Source: Allodiplogaster sudhausi
Taxonomy: Eukaryota; Nematoda; Chromadorea; Rhabditida; Diplogasteridae
Assembly: GCA_945643635.1 (NCBI GenBank)
Contig: CALZFC010000001.1
Location: forward strand, 8,035,001 to 8,099,000
DNA length: 64,000 nt
Reading direction: 5' to 3'
Shown here: positions 12,107-24,500 of the stretch, piece after piece
Layout: every line of letters begins with the position of its first letter
How positions within the stretch are numbered: the stretch's first letter is position 1
The notes under the pieces: model-generated
The model's database searches: none
Seen by the model: only the letters and a program-made list of their open reading frames with translations
Told to the model about the DNA's origin: nothing
Made by a program: the position numbers and the translations under genes

Positions 12107-13826
12107 TATGCTGGTATCATATCGTATTGCAAGTGTGCAATATGCATAGCTGCTAGGTACTTACACATCCTGTTTGAACGTACATATATGCACATACATA
12201 TATGTATGTATGTACATATATAGCAATCAAAACGTGATAAATTACTACTTATTACAAAACAATGAAAAATTAGCCTCATAAAAAATTCCGATTAATCTAA
12301 ATATTTATACCAATAAATTATCGACTTGTGTTTTTTTCACTCATTGTCAGTTGATCGTCCAATATCAACATTTATGCTTATATCATGCGTTATAAGGAAT
12401 GCAATAAAAAGAACGCCTACGAATGAATTATTTTCCCTCGTATATGCTCACATGACAATTGCAAACAATTGTCTTATTTATGCTCAAGATAAATATGACG
12501 CGACATTTCGTATTGACCGATTTCACACAAGAAATTTGTCTTACTTTTCAACGAGTAAAGTTTCTTCCATAGAACTCACGATCAAGCAAATGAATTCCAT
12601 TTGTCATCTGTTCACTATCAATGATTTGACGTTCAGTCAAATCTGTCATTCTTGTTTGCTTACATTAGCGAGACAGCTTCTCATAAGCGTTCATTTACCT
12701 CTTTTTTTCATTTTCCGACTACGGCAGACTCTTTGCTCCTTACCACCAACATTGGCATTTGACACTACATTTTTGAACACGTGTCTTTTCTAATATTTTT
12801 ACTCGCATGTTTCTTTGTACTTTGTAAACGAATAAAGTGCGCTCTTATTGCTTAGTCTTTTCCAAACTTGTTCGCATTCACTGAAATTACATACATTATT
12901 TTTTTTAAAGCCATTTAGCATTGAAGAGGTTTATCAGTGAAAGATGATGCCTTCATGCCATTCCGTCAAAAGATATTTTTTTAACTCACATCCAATACGG
13001 GCTACTGCTGCGAAATATCTAAAAATTGCAATATATTTTTTTAGCTCTTCTAGACCAAGAATTTTGGATGAGTTGGTGTTATCCTGTTCATTTCTAATTC
13101 CGTGTTTTTTGTGGCATGGGGAAGTTTTCAAGTTTAACCATAAATATGTACGTACATGTTATATACGTAACCATGTTCTCAAGTAGTTTTAATTGGTGCG
13201 TTTGGTTAATTTTTGCTCTCTGAAAACAGGAGGCGAGAGAAAAATAGGGAGAGAGAGAGAGAAAGAGAGATTGTGTGAGGGAAATGGAGCACGAAAGAGA
13301 GTGGGAGAGAGAACGAGAGAGCCGAGCTAGAGGACTGAGAGAATAGTGATTAGACATTTGAGTTCGGTTGTTTTCATCGCTCATATCCGCTCCGCTTTCT
13401 CGTGTCTGCCAGCATATAAAGAGGAGATTCCTTCCCGGAGCTGGTGATTTAGTGAGGTGGAAAAGCGATTAATCATAGATCTCTGACCGGATTCTACACA
13501 CCGTAATTCGATTCCAGACGCTAGGCAAAACAAGGAATGTCTGGAAAGAGGGATGTCTGCCATTGGACATATCGGGATCATAGCGAACATTTTTCTTACG
13601 CTCTTAATTCTTTTGTCTTTTTCTTATTTTGTGCACCGTCATATTAATTGTTTTCTTTGTTAGTCGTTTTCATTACTGTTATTCGACAGTGAATTTTACG
13701 TCACGCTATTGAATTCATAAAAAAAACCTGTCGTGGAAATGTTAATAAGCATTGAAAATTTTCTTCAAGTTCTCTTTTACAATTGTAATTAAGTAAGTTT
13801 TTAATTAAGAAAAAAAATCGATAACA
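12107..13826. other. intergenic with repeats, no gene seen
   Basis: Contains the second copy of the dispersed repeat (12668-12736), a GA tract (about 13240-13320) and a tRNA-like module (13425-13535). No exon supported. Confidence 0.5.
13425..13535 (+). repeat. tRNA-like (SINE-type) module
   Basis: TGGTGATTTAGTGAGGTGG resembles an A box. About 50 bases on, GTAATTCGATTCC resembles a B box (consensus GGTTCGANTCC). No cloverleaf could be completed, so this is called a tRNA-derived repeat rather than a tRNA gene. Confidence 0.4.
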
Positions 13827-15820
13827 ATGTTCGATCCGCCACCGGGCGCGACGTTCCCAGCATCGGCATGTCTCGTTGTCTCCGCTCTCCAGAGTCTGCT
13901 TCCCCTCATCGTCATGCCCACTCAGCTGCTCTTTGGCGTACTTCTCTGGCGCGTACAAGTTATCCATCTTCATTGCCGGTACGAAGTCTACCGTACGCTT
14001 AATGCTCTATTTGATCGTTATTCACAAATACTATGCTATGCTACATATGTATGTATGTATGTACATACATATGTAAAATAATACGTATTTTAATTAAATT
14101 ATTAAGCATATATGGCTAACTTGTTCATGTTTTTTTAAACAGACAGCGTGAAAATGTCTGATATGTAGATTAACTAAGATAACCACCATTTATACTAAGA
14201 TTAAATTATCCTCCTTCTTCCAGAATTCTTCTATTCGTTTGGCTTCTAGCCAATGTCATAATAGTGCTCGTTCCGTTTGGATCGCAAATCTGGCTGCTTT
14301 ATAGCGGTCAGTGCCTTCCGGAAGACGTCGCCAAGCCAGGTACAGTGCTCGCCTCGCCCAAGATAGAAGACAATTTATAGCAGAATAGTATCGCCCCTTG
14401 GGCCTCTCCAAAGGCTTCTGCTAGACGAATCGCGTTATTTCGAGAGAGAGAGAGCAAAAGAGCAAAATCGAGAATGACCGATAGAAGCACAGCTAATTGC
14501 GACCATTTATTTACGACGCTTCTCGAATGAAGCAAACATCCTTAAATATCCGTGGTACACTTTATGAAATTATCCACGGACTTGACGATAACAAAATTAC
14601 CGATGCTTGTCCGCCTAACGACATTCATTATACAGACGTGTCGGCGAGTTTCTAGGACGACCTTGACCTGGCACGAGATCTCATCTGTGATACCGTCAAT
14701 GAACAATAATTGCGGGGCAATCATTGCGTGTATATTCACAGTAATTTACAGCAAAAAAATAGAGGATGTTCGGCAATTTCCAACAAATAAGCTCGATTTA
14801 TTTGAATTAATTACTAGCATAAACGAATGATGTACTTCAATTAGGAACCAATAAAGAAGATCCATTTACTTTAATTAACTTCCTACAAATAAGATCAATC
14901 TTTTGTATTACCTGAGTGAAACAAAAAACAGAGTAGAACCCCGTTGCTTGCCAGATACCGCACGACGTGCTCTTCCGTCGGCCTCCTCGTCGTCGTGCTT
15001 GCCACCGTGGTTCGGACGTTATTCTTTTTTCATTTATCTTTCTTGTTTTTCTTCTATTTTAGCTCTATTCGCTTAATCACTTTTTTTAAACTTAATATGT
15101 GTATGTATCTAAAAGTGTATAAAGAATAAAAAAATGCGCCCATTGAGAGGGAATCGAGCATGTATGTACATATGTTGTGAGAAAGAGAAGCGAATTCGAA
15201 CATTGCAACAGCAGAAACATCAATTCAATTGTCTGATGCAATGTTCTTTTTTGCCTTATTGAAATTCATTACGTCGTTGTTCTTTCTCTTCGGACTAGAA
15301 TGTTACGAATCTTTGCGAACAGCAACAATCTTTATAATTTTATTTATAATTTGCGCAACATTGCAAGGCACTGATATTCAATGCACATTCATTGCTATAA
15401 CATGCATGTATTCGAAAATAGGCATATGTATATCCATGAATCTAATTTGCAAGAATCCGATAAATCTCTTACTATTCTGAATAGTCTCTAAAATACAATA
15501 AGTGAAAGGAGCGCTAGGCGCAACGGAAAAAGAGTTCCGAGAGTTTGAAAGAATCCTCGTTCTGTTCATTCTGTTGCATGACGCGGTAGTCGAACCATTG
15601 CCAGATGAGCGCATATCCGCGAGCACTGCCAATAGGCCAACCGCGCTTCAGGTGGCCGTCGAGATGACTGGTGGTGCGATGGCTCTGCTGAGTGAGTTAC
15701 GACTTCTAGGGGCCGGACTGCCATCTGCCGTTGAACCTGTCCTCCGGCTATGCCATCGCAGGCATCGTCATCATGAATTCGGGCGACGCTGCTACTATTC
15801 TGGTTCGGCAAAGACAATAG
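13827..15820 (+). CDS. possible small multi-pass membrane protein (model uncertain)
   Basis: Four candidate exons chain in phase: 13827-13978, 14224-14344, 14932-15006 and 15710-15820 (TAG). They carry hydrophobic segments LPLIVMPTQLLFGVLLW, ILLFVWLLANVIIVLVPFG, VGLLVVVLAT and GYAIAGIVIMNSGDAATILV, each plausibly membrane-spanning, with G/C-ending codons. The second exon has a good acceptor (CTTCTTCCAG). A tetraspan or claudin-like topology is possible; I recognise no family. Problems: the third acceptor is weak, a better acceptor 20 bp downstream breaks the phase, and stretches 13830-13975 and 15514-15805 also read as plausible coding sequence on the minus strand. Confidence 0.35.
15514..15805 (-). 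CDS. alternative minus-strand exons, unrecognised C-terminus
   Basis: Read on minus, a stretch near 15.69-15.51 kb gives an open, codon-biased frame containing HLKRGWPIGSARGYALIWQW, FDYRVMQQNEQNEDSFKLSE and LFFRCA followed by TAG. It is preceded in phase by a short exon (IHDDDACDGIAGGQ) across a 49-bp intron. It conflicts with the plus-strand membrane model in the same place; only one can be the real gene. Confidence 0.35.
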
Positions 15821-15958
15821 CTTAAAGGGAGACAAAAACTCAATTTTGAATGCGCGCTTTTTTGGATGACATAAATGGCAGGAGAGCATTGATTTAGAGA
15901 GACGCGAAAATTCATATAGATGACGGTTGAGTTTCGTTCCCCTTTAAAGGAGCTGTTC
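15815..15958. repeat. short dispersed repeat, copy 3
   Basis: Reverse-oriented copy of the 130-bp family (AACTCAATTTTGAATGCGCG, TTTAGAGAGACGCGA, GGTTGAGTTTCGTTC). It abuts the left end of the 2.9 kb element. Confidence 0.6.
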
Positions 15959-16739
15959 TGCCGCGGCATTAATCTTACCGTTTGTCCAAGACATGTCAAG
16001 GACAATCGGTCACGACCGTTCTTGGTCATGACCATGTCAAGGACACGTCAAGGACATGTCATGGACACCTGCGCATATGCGCGTTAAAATACTTTTTTGA
16101 CATTTTCAGCTCTTTTTAATGTTATTCTATATTTATTTCACAAGAATAATCAAATTAAAAAAAAGAGAAGCAAAAACGGTTAACCCTAAGTCCACTTTTG
16201 AAAAAAATTCAACTTTTTAAGTCGAAGTGCACCAGACAGGTTATCTAATTATGCACCAAGCAATTGGATGAGGGTCACCCCATCCGACAGGAGAAACAGG
16301 CTGCAACTTGTCGTTTGCTTGTCCTAAGTCCTTCCTGCAAGCCAGTTTCTCTGTATCTTCTCATGCACAAGCACATCTCGAGAAATTCTTAGATGTAACA
16401 ACATTTATATAGATGTGGCTTCATAACATGAGCATAACAAAATGGTGGGAGCGAGCAGTCCATGCAACATTTACGAGCACTGCTTCAATACGACGGCGCC
16501 GAGCAGAGGATGCTGCTAACACACAAAAAAAATTGTTTGAAACAACATTGTTTGGTGCACGATTGTTTTATGAATTGTTTGAAACAACAATTGTTTCAAA
16601 AAAATTGTTTGGCATATCAAACAATTTGTTTTACCGATTTGCACGCTATCCATTCCGAGGCAATTGTTTGGATTGTTTCATGGATATTGTTTGATATATC
16701 AAACAACCGCAGCGCAGCCGCGATGGCGAAGTAGCGATC

Positions 16740-16805
16740 ACGTCCGATCTGGCGAGTTAGGCAACGTCGAGCAGCGACACATGGGTTCAAACCCATATGT
16801 GGCCA
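16740..16805 (+). repeat. tRNA-like module inside the 2.9 kb element
   Basis: GGCGAGTTAGGCAACG resembles an A box. ACATGGGTTCAAACCCATAT forms a T-arm-like stem with a B box (GGGTTCAAACCC). No full cloverleaf found. Confidence 0.4.
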
Positions 16806-16894
16806 AAGTTTTCCCAACATGTTTTTCCCGTTTTATTTTTCATAAAAACCGACAGTACGCCGTTCAATTGTGTACCATTAGTCAACATATTCTC

Positions 16895-17152
16895 TTTCTC
16901 TTTATAAGTGAGCCAGGAATTGGCCGTGTTGCAAAAGTTGGATCCCTCGCATTTGTGCGTGTAATCAAACCGCTCAACTTTACTTATTCGCGTCTCTCTG
17001 TACCTCACTAGAATCACCTTTCTGTGTAGAATGTAATGACATAGAGAGAGAGAGTGACCTTTCCGTCTCTTTATAGCGTTCACATTAAAAGAAACAGAAA
17101 AACTCACAAATCTCACACGCAGTCGTTTCTGCGCTCAATTATCAATCAATAT

Positions 17153-17186
<34 letters not shown>

Positions 17187-17240
17187 GGTGTTTCGCTCCC
17201 TCGCTCCCTCTCTCCTTCTCTCTCCCTATCTCTCTCTCTC

Positions 17241-17321
<81 letters not shown>

Positions 17322-17590
17322 AACTAACAAATCTCAGAAACGACTGTTTCTGAGATTTGTGAGTTTGTGTGTTTCTTTTTTCTTTTGCTGTGATCGCTAT
17401 AAAGAGACGGAAAGGTCACTCTCTCTCTATGTCATTAGATTCTACACAGAAAGGCGGTTCTAATGAGGTACAGAGAGATGCGGATAAATACCGTTGAGCG
17501 GTTCGATTACACGCACAAAGGCGAGGGATCCAACTTTTGCCACACGGCCAACTCCTGACATCACGAACAGTGTTCACTTATAAAGAGAAA
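16895..17590. repeat. nested foldback with CT-repeat loop
   Basis: Left arm 16895-17145 and right arm 17335-17590 are inverted copies: GTTGCAAAAGTTGGATCCCT against AGGGATCCAACTTTTGCCAC, and GTGACCTTTCCGTCTCTTTA against TAAAGAGACGGAAAGGTCAC. The loop is (CT)n at 17155-17320. Confidence 0.8.
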
Positions 17591-17662
17591 GATAGTTCTT
17601 TCTGTCTTTCTTTAATTCTTTCTTTCTTTCCCTCTCTCCCTTTCTTCTCTCTCTCCCTTCCT

Positions 17663-17694
<32 letters not shown>

Positions 17695-18429
17695 TAGCCA
17701 CAGGTGCGCCTGTCTACGTGACCTCTTCAGCCCTCGGATGTCGTTCAGACTTACTGTTATAGAACATTAAATAGCTCAAAAGAACCGCCTTTTTCTGTAG
17801 TAAAAAGTAGGATAGAGAGAGACGCAACATAAGACACGTTGAGCAGTAAAACTCTCGAAAAAACCTTTTGGCTCTTAGCAAAATTGGCACAGATGGCGAG
17901 ACCGAGTTCGTAGAGTTCTCCCTCTCCCTCTCTCTCTTTTACTATGTCTCTTTCCTATTAACTGGCTAGTTTGCGGGTCGTGTTTGAGATTCCTGATAGC
18001 ACAGAGAGAGAGAGAGAGAGACGGAGAGAATGTAGGAGAGGGTGTGTAAGAGGGTTAGCTAATTAGATATCGAAAAAGTTTGGTAATTAGCATCGAAACT
18101 TATCGGAGAATATAAGAAAACTGCTAAAATTCCATGAAAAATGGGCGCGCAATCAGAAAGGGGCGGAGCCAACGCGGCTGCGCTGTGATTGTTTGGTATG
18201 TCAAACAATTTCGTTGAAACAAATTGTTAGATATGCCAAACAATCGCGCAACAAACAACGATTGTTGGCTATATGGAACAGCATTGTTTTGGAGCAGATA
18301 AGGAACAAATTGTTTGTCTGAAATTGTTTGATATATCAAACAATGTTTTTTGTGTGAAGCCGCGAAGTTGCGAGTTTGTATGAGTTTCTTGTTTTGTTTT
18401 CTTGAGTTGCTCATTTTGTTTATGTGTTA

Positions 18430-18525
18430 ATTGTGAGAAAGAAAAAAAAATGTCTTGACCGGGTATCGAACCCGCAACCCCGAGATTCCCAACCAAACGC
18501 TTACGCAATAATCTATAGAGGCTTA
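18430..18525 (-). repeat. tRNA-like module, minus strand
   Basis: On minus, ATTGCGTAAGCGTTTGGTTG is followed by GGGAATCTCGGGGTTGC and GGGTTCGATACCC, a good B box. It is related to the modules at 10385-10460 and 11060-11140, which share the block GCGTTTG-TTGGGAATC. Confidence 0.45.
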
Positions 18526-18890
18526 GGAAAGACACGATGATACCTTTCTTTTGACGGCGTATCTCGTAAACTGGGTCTCATGCCATAATCTGTCCGGGAC
18601 ATCGGTAGTAACCGCGAGCGTGTCATTCTGTGTTCTCCACGTTTATGCACTCTCTCGCTATGGTCATGACCACGTAAGGGACAAGCCCACAAAAGTGTCC
18701 ATGACCTTTGAGATTTTTTTCTTTTTTGTCCAGGACACGTCCAGGACATGTCTTAGACATGTCCTAGACCCCTGTGTATTAAGATAGGCAGAAGTGGATG
18801 TGTCCAGGACATGTGTTCGTTTTATTTTGGAACGGTCATGACCGATTGTCCTTGACATGTCTTGGACAAACGGCAAGATTAATGCTGCGG

Positions 18891-19631
18891 CTGATGTTTT
18901 AATTTAAAATATAAATGAATTTTCGTCTTCTTAAATACCTTCACTTTAGCTCAACATAGCTGCTTACCGCTACGGAAATGAGCGCTACCGAAAGCAGCAC
19001 GGAAGTTCACCGAATATCCATGCCTGTTCACATGTAAAATTATGCACGCGTCAACCGTGTTTACCCTATTAGTATCCTCCTTTTATTAGAATCACTCATC
19101 TCTAATAGAACCCCCTCTAGTAGAAGAAATGAATGCCTTTTTTCATTCATAAAAAGATACAAACAAACATCTCACAGCGTTTATCTCGAAGTTGTTGTGA
19201 GAGAGGGCTAGAGGATGCGAGTGAGAGGGCGAGAGAGATAGAAGAGAAAGAGAGAAATGGGAATTATCTCTTGTAGTCACAGGTCTTTGGAAGGCGCGAG
19301 TATTATGGCGATGGACGGGAAGGCGCGCTGCTCAAGGATACCTAAAACGGGGAGGAAGAGAGGAAGAGATAAAGAGAGAGAGAGAGAGAGAATTGGGAAA
19401 GAGAAATAGAGAGAGAGTCTGAGAAAGAGAGATGGAGGAGTTGACTATTTATGAATAATGAGTTGGAAGTAGAATATAGAAACATTAAAGAATCACACAG
19501 ACAGAATACATGAAGAAGCAGTTAAAAGATACAAATATGTATATAATTTTTCGGTCCCTTATTTTAGCCTTATTTGAGAGAAGAGCCAAAAAAATTGCCA
19601 CAAGGGACGATAAAGTTTTAAGGACCTCCTT
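18891..19631. other. intergenic, no gene seen
   Basis: Downstream flank of the F-box gene with GA-rich tracts (19195-19255 and 19370-19435). No exon supported. Confidence 0.5.
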
Positions 19632-21289
19632 TTATTGCGCCGCGAGTTCTGTGAATTTGAGGTGCCCGAATGTGGAGGTGAGAGTGAGGAGAAGACCGTC
19701 GAACGTCTTCCCCTGCACTAGCTGCGCCTTTCTCTGCATATCCGCCGTCTTCAGCAGATCCAATGGGCGAGCTCTTCAAAAGAAAGAGATCATTCGCTTG
19801 TTATTGGATGAAATGACGAAGAAGGAAAACATGCACATGGAAGAATAAATATTTGAGTTCTTGACTTTAACTGAACGAGCTATCCAATAATCGCAATAGC
19901 TTACTCATGTCTCGATTATCTATTGAGCCAAAAAAGATGCTACTATTAGTTATTCTAGTGTAATTGTACTCTTGCTGGTTACAGCACGATTAATACATAA
20001 GAACTGACACTCCGTGCGCGAGATGAGGCGAGACGGAGACCTGCCGGACGTTCGGGAAGAGTTGCCCGAGTGTCGTCCACGTCTTCGGCGTGATGACTAC
20101 TCCCTTGAGGCAAAGCCTCTCCACCGACACGAATGGCTCCTCAACGAGAGAAGTGTCATCAATCGATTTTACATGAGTAACAACACAGGATTAATCAAAA
20201 TAGTTTGTTATCACTTTACTGATGACAACACTTAAAGCAGCTAAGCATAGTAAATCAAATTTAATTTGCACAGAACAAATATTGAACAATTTAACTATAA
20301 CCATTATTTCAATCTTTCCACTACTCGCTTGACAAAAGGGCAAAATGTTGCTCACCCCGAAGACCGCCTGTAGTTGTCCGACTCCGATGGTGTCGATTCC
20401 GCTGAAGTCGATGTTGGGAATTGCTTTGGAACTCACGAGTTGCAGCACCCGAGACCAGGCGGATTGGAGCGTGTCGGCGGTCTGGGGAACATCGGGAAGC
20501 AGGTGGCGAATGAGGGCGAGAGAGAGCACAGAGATGGCGCGAAGCTGACGAATGACCGGCTGTAACCATTCAAAAATAAAATTTATTTTTTATTTAAAAC
20601 ATTATTTTTTTTACAAATGAATAAAATACGTGAAAACCTATGTATATAAAATAAATTCTCTCAGATTCAGAAAAGGAAAGAAAAAGGACTATCCAGATTT
20701 CAGTGAAATAATGTTTGCCAAAGCAGGTGGTTAGGTTTGCGATGAAAAGAGTAAGAACGATGAAATCATTATTCGATAACCTCATAAGCAGCTCGGCAAG
20801 AAAGACCGAGTGAAGAGAGGTCAGAGAGGGAAAGGAAAGAAGTGATGAGGGAGAGAACTACAGCCGGCAGAGAGAAGATGCCCTCTGAGCCGGGCTCACG
20901 AATCGAATACTTCGCAGGCAGCGAGTCTGAGGGAACATTTTAAGGGTAAAATCAGAGGGTTCCAAAAAGAAGAGAAAAAATATAAACAATCAAATATTTT
21001 TTCTCCGATGAATTGGAGGTCCAAAAAGGGTGTACTAGAGACCCGAAGAAAGATCCCCGGAGAAAAAGCCCCTGAATATATGAGTATACGTCGTGAGATA
21101 TCTGCGGGCAAACCAGAAGCTGCCTCAGCATTGCTGGCGCTCTCCTCTTTGGCCGCTGCGCCGCTCTGCAAACAACAAATTTATTATCTCGTAAAACATA
21201 GGCTAATTGATTAATAAAGCTAATGAAGTAGAGAAAGAAGTATGTCAGAAAGATTTGCTAACAGGGCGAAAAGAATCTCCCTCAACCAT
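19632..21289 (-). CDS. F-box protein
   Basis: Six exons chain in phase: 21263-21289, 21090-21165, 20781-20926, 20356-20559, 20011-20139 and 19632-19748, giving 232 residues from ATG (MVEGDSFRP) to TAA. Residues about 52-92 match the F-box pattern: LPAVVLSLITSFLSLSDLSS, then LGLSCRAAYE and VIRQLRAIS. F-box proteins bind Skp1 and present substrates to SCF ubiquitin ligases. The rest looks leucine-rich-repeat-like (AIPNIDFSGIDTIGVGQLQA; VERLCLKGVVITP; LFPNVRQVSVSP) and could be the substrate side. The start is uncertain: the exon holding this ATG also joins in phase to the solenoid gene's last exon, so this may instead be that gene's C-terminal part. The acceptors of the last two exons are weak. 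Confidence 0.65.
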
Positions 21290-21501
21290 ACGGTAGTCAA
21301 AGAACTCCGAATTCCCAAGCGCACGGGCGCTAAAATTAATTTTTTTTACGTAAAATAACAACTTTTACAATCTTCTGTTTTAGTTAGATCAAAGTGTTCA
21401 AGCATCAAGGTGCTAGAATTCCTTAATTGAGTATTCACATGAATGGAGAAAGAGTGCGTTAGGGTCCTGCGTGTCCTGACTTTTGGTCAGATGATTTTTG
21501 G

Positions 21502-24500
21502 TCAAATGATTTTTGTCCCGTACGCAAAGCCAATGGCCAGCCGGTGAATCTCGGAGGAGGGCACGAAGAGGCCGCTGATCTTCGAGGCCCATCCCGGAAA
21601 TTGTTGGAAGATCCGGACGAGCAGAGAGCGCTGCTCATTCGAAAGAAAATTAAGCGAGTCAGCCATTAACAGCAGCGCCATAAGAACTCCTACAGAAAAG
21701 AGATAACTGTTTATGAGGGGAGTCGCGGGTAGATAAAAGACCAAATCCTCTCCATCCTTCTTCCATTATCTTTATCTCTCGCCCTCTCTTATACTCTGTC
21801 ACTTCCTCTCGCTTTCTCCGAATCGCCCTCTTTATCTGCTGTCTGCTTCTCCAGTTGTGCAAATAGAAGAGAGAAGAGAGTCACCATTCCCGAGCGACTC
21901 TTCGATCCTTCCCTGCCGTTCGCTCTCCTCCAGAATGTGCGTGAACATGCGTGCGGCCGTCACCTTTAGCTCTGTTCCGCCCTTGTTCGAGGAGAGGACC
22001 GCGTCGACGACATTCTCTCTCAGGTCGGCGTGCTCAAGGAATCAGCGAGTATTTTTTGGATGCGGGCATTGCAATCATTTGTTACTTTCTTTTTTATAAG
22101 TTATCTATTATATATTTTTATCAGATGAGCTGTATTTTGGCCACGCCTTAGAGACTTGACGACAGGATCGAGAAGTGAGTGAGGAAAAGGTGACTGACAT
22201 CGCAAATGTCACCGAGACTGGCGGGGGTTACGAGGTGCTCGAGAGTATTAAGGCAGAAGTAGATGACCATGCGGCTGCTGCAGCAGCCGATATTGGTTAG
22301 CGGAGGCACAGTAAAAAAAAAACAAGTTTGGCTGACCCATATTTTGCGTGCTTTTAACCTTGTAACAAGTAGACAAGAATAGTTCAACCATTCAAGAAGT
22401 ACGTTTTAGACAGATGCGAATGGATCCACGTCCATAAAACAATATGTAAATTATTCAGTGAATTGCTCCTTCAACGAACACAAACACACACCGACTCTAC
22501 CTGCTTCATGATTCTTTTCAAACACTCGACGATGCTGTTGAGGAGCGTCCTGTGCACGTTCAGTGAGATGAACAAGTCCCTGCACCAGTGATAGCCGAAG
22601 GCGTTCGAGAGATTCTTCGCGATCAACCTATTTTTCATCCATTCGTACATCAAAACGTAAAGCACAAATATATGAAAGGAATTTTTTTTTAGATTATTAA
22701 CCTGCCAAGATGGGGCCTTTATTTCAAACCATATTTATATGACATACATATGTAGTATATGCAGATGAAGCTTGAGGAAAGGGAACAAATTGGACGTCAG
22801 CGATTGCACTTTTAGCTGGTTATTCATGTGTTGCAATGGTGCAATGGTCTGCCATGTTATTGCTTCGAGAACGCACGTAGCAGCGCAGGATCCCGCGCGG
22901 AAGAGGGCATCGGAGAAGAAAAGCGTGACCTTGGCGTCCGAGAAAATCGCGCGCAGGAGGTGGCGTGGGAAACGAGTTTCGTTGTCCTGCAGACGCCTCT
23001 GTTATGCTCATCACTTTCTGTTCTTATGGTTAGACAAAAAAAACAGTAACCTGAAAGTAAGTATCTTCGGCGAGCCCGGTGGCGTATTTGATGAGCGATC
23101 CGACGGTCAAGAGATAATTATCTCGCGGCGACGTCGATGTGATGCATTTGTGGATACCGGCGAGGATGGCGGTGGTGGCCTGTTCATGCCATTTATTTTG
23201 TTTTGTTCAATTATTAATATTTAGAGCCATTCTTGCACATTTTCATTAAGAAGTTTATCTACGTGCACAGCTAACTTTCTCGTAGCCATCATCGTCTTGT
23301 GCCTTGCTGCCAAAGTGACAGTTGACGAGTCGGAGTGCCGCGTCGACGTCTTCGTCCAAGCAATACGGCAGTTCGGCCATGCGCTCGAAGCGGCGGATGG
23401 TCGCGTCCACGAGACCAGGCAGCACTTCCTTCTGCTCGGTCATTCAACTTTGTGGATATGTACATACATACATATGTTAAAGAAAACGTTGTTTTTTTAA
23501 CATACATATTCACACAGTTTAATGACTTTCGACCCATTATGCACAGTTCCATAAAAGGTATGTACATACATGCACGCCTTATTTTCTCGAACCCATCTAT
23601 TCTATAGAACCTTGACGAATGTGCCCATAGCGTTCTCCTCTGCGAATGTAACGACAATAGCCGAGCAGCTCCTGAGCATGGATTTGCAGAATTCCACTCT
23701 CACTGAAGGCAAATCACGGCAGGCGCGACAATGGAACGCCTGAATGGCTTAATGCAGCGACATAAGTTATGAGATATAGGCTTATGTATAAGTGGGAGGG
23801 ATTACGGTAGGGCTACAGTTGAAATTGGCTGTAATACGGTAGGAGATATTGTATGAGTTGGCGGGGCAACGGTATGAGTGGGCATTCCTACGGTATGAGT
23901 GGGCGGGGCTAAGGTATGAGTGGGCGGGGCTAAGGTTTGAGTGGGCGGGGCTAAGGTATGAGTGGGCGGGGCTAACGTATGTGTGGGCGGGGCAAAGGTA
24001 TGAGGGGGTCAGGCTAAGGTATGAGTGGGCGGGGCTAAGGTATGAGTGGGCGGGGCGAAGGTATGAGCTACGGTAAACTAGGAAGAGTTTACGTAGCTCC
24101 ATGGCCAATCGAGACGGCCCTGCTCGAGTCGCTTGCGGACGGCGTCGATGAGAAGGTGGGGGAAGCCATTTTCGATGAAGAATTCAGATCCAGGATGGAG
24201 TTCCAGCAGGTCCCGAAGAAGGTAAGCGATGCTTCTGCACAATTTGTGTCTTCTTCTAACTTTTCAGCCATCCCGGTCACTCTCATCATCTCACTTTTAA
24301 TTTCTAGGTATCTCAAGGAGATCAGGAGCACAAAGAGTGGGACTCTGGTAGTGAAGAAGAGGAAAAATATTTCAACAAAAAAACCCGGCGATGCAGTCAT
24401 TCTTGTCTTGGATGGAATTCACAATGAAGATGCTGGCCTGCTGGTCAGAGATCAGCGACTTGGCGAAACATTTCGTGAAGTCATTCTTGAAGTGGTTGGA

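Larger units (their letters stand above)
15961..18890. mobile_element. 2.9 kb non-autonomous DNA transposon-like element with nested foldbacks
   Basis: Left end CCGCGGCATTAATCTTACCG continues about 60 bp (TTTGTCCAAGACATGTCAAG..). The right end is its near-perfect inverted copy, ending AATGCTGCGG. CTG flanks both ends, a possible 3-bp target duplication. Subterminal zones are studded with GACATGTC/GGACATGTCC motifs (16000-16065, 18660-18810), as in CACTA/EnSpm-like elements. Inside are further inverted pairs: CAAACAAT-rich blocks (16525-16705 against 18185-18350) and a large foldback (16895-17590). No transposase frame. Confidence 0.75.

Noticed and set aside
23849..24067. CRISPR-like array
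   Set aside because: Units are contiguous with no unique spacers; it is a minisatellite in a eukaryotic intron.
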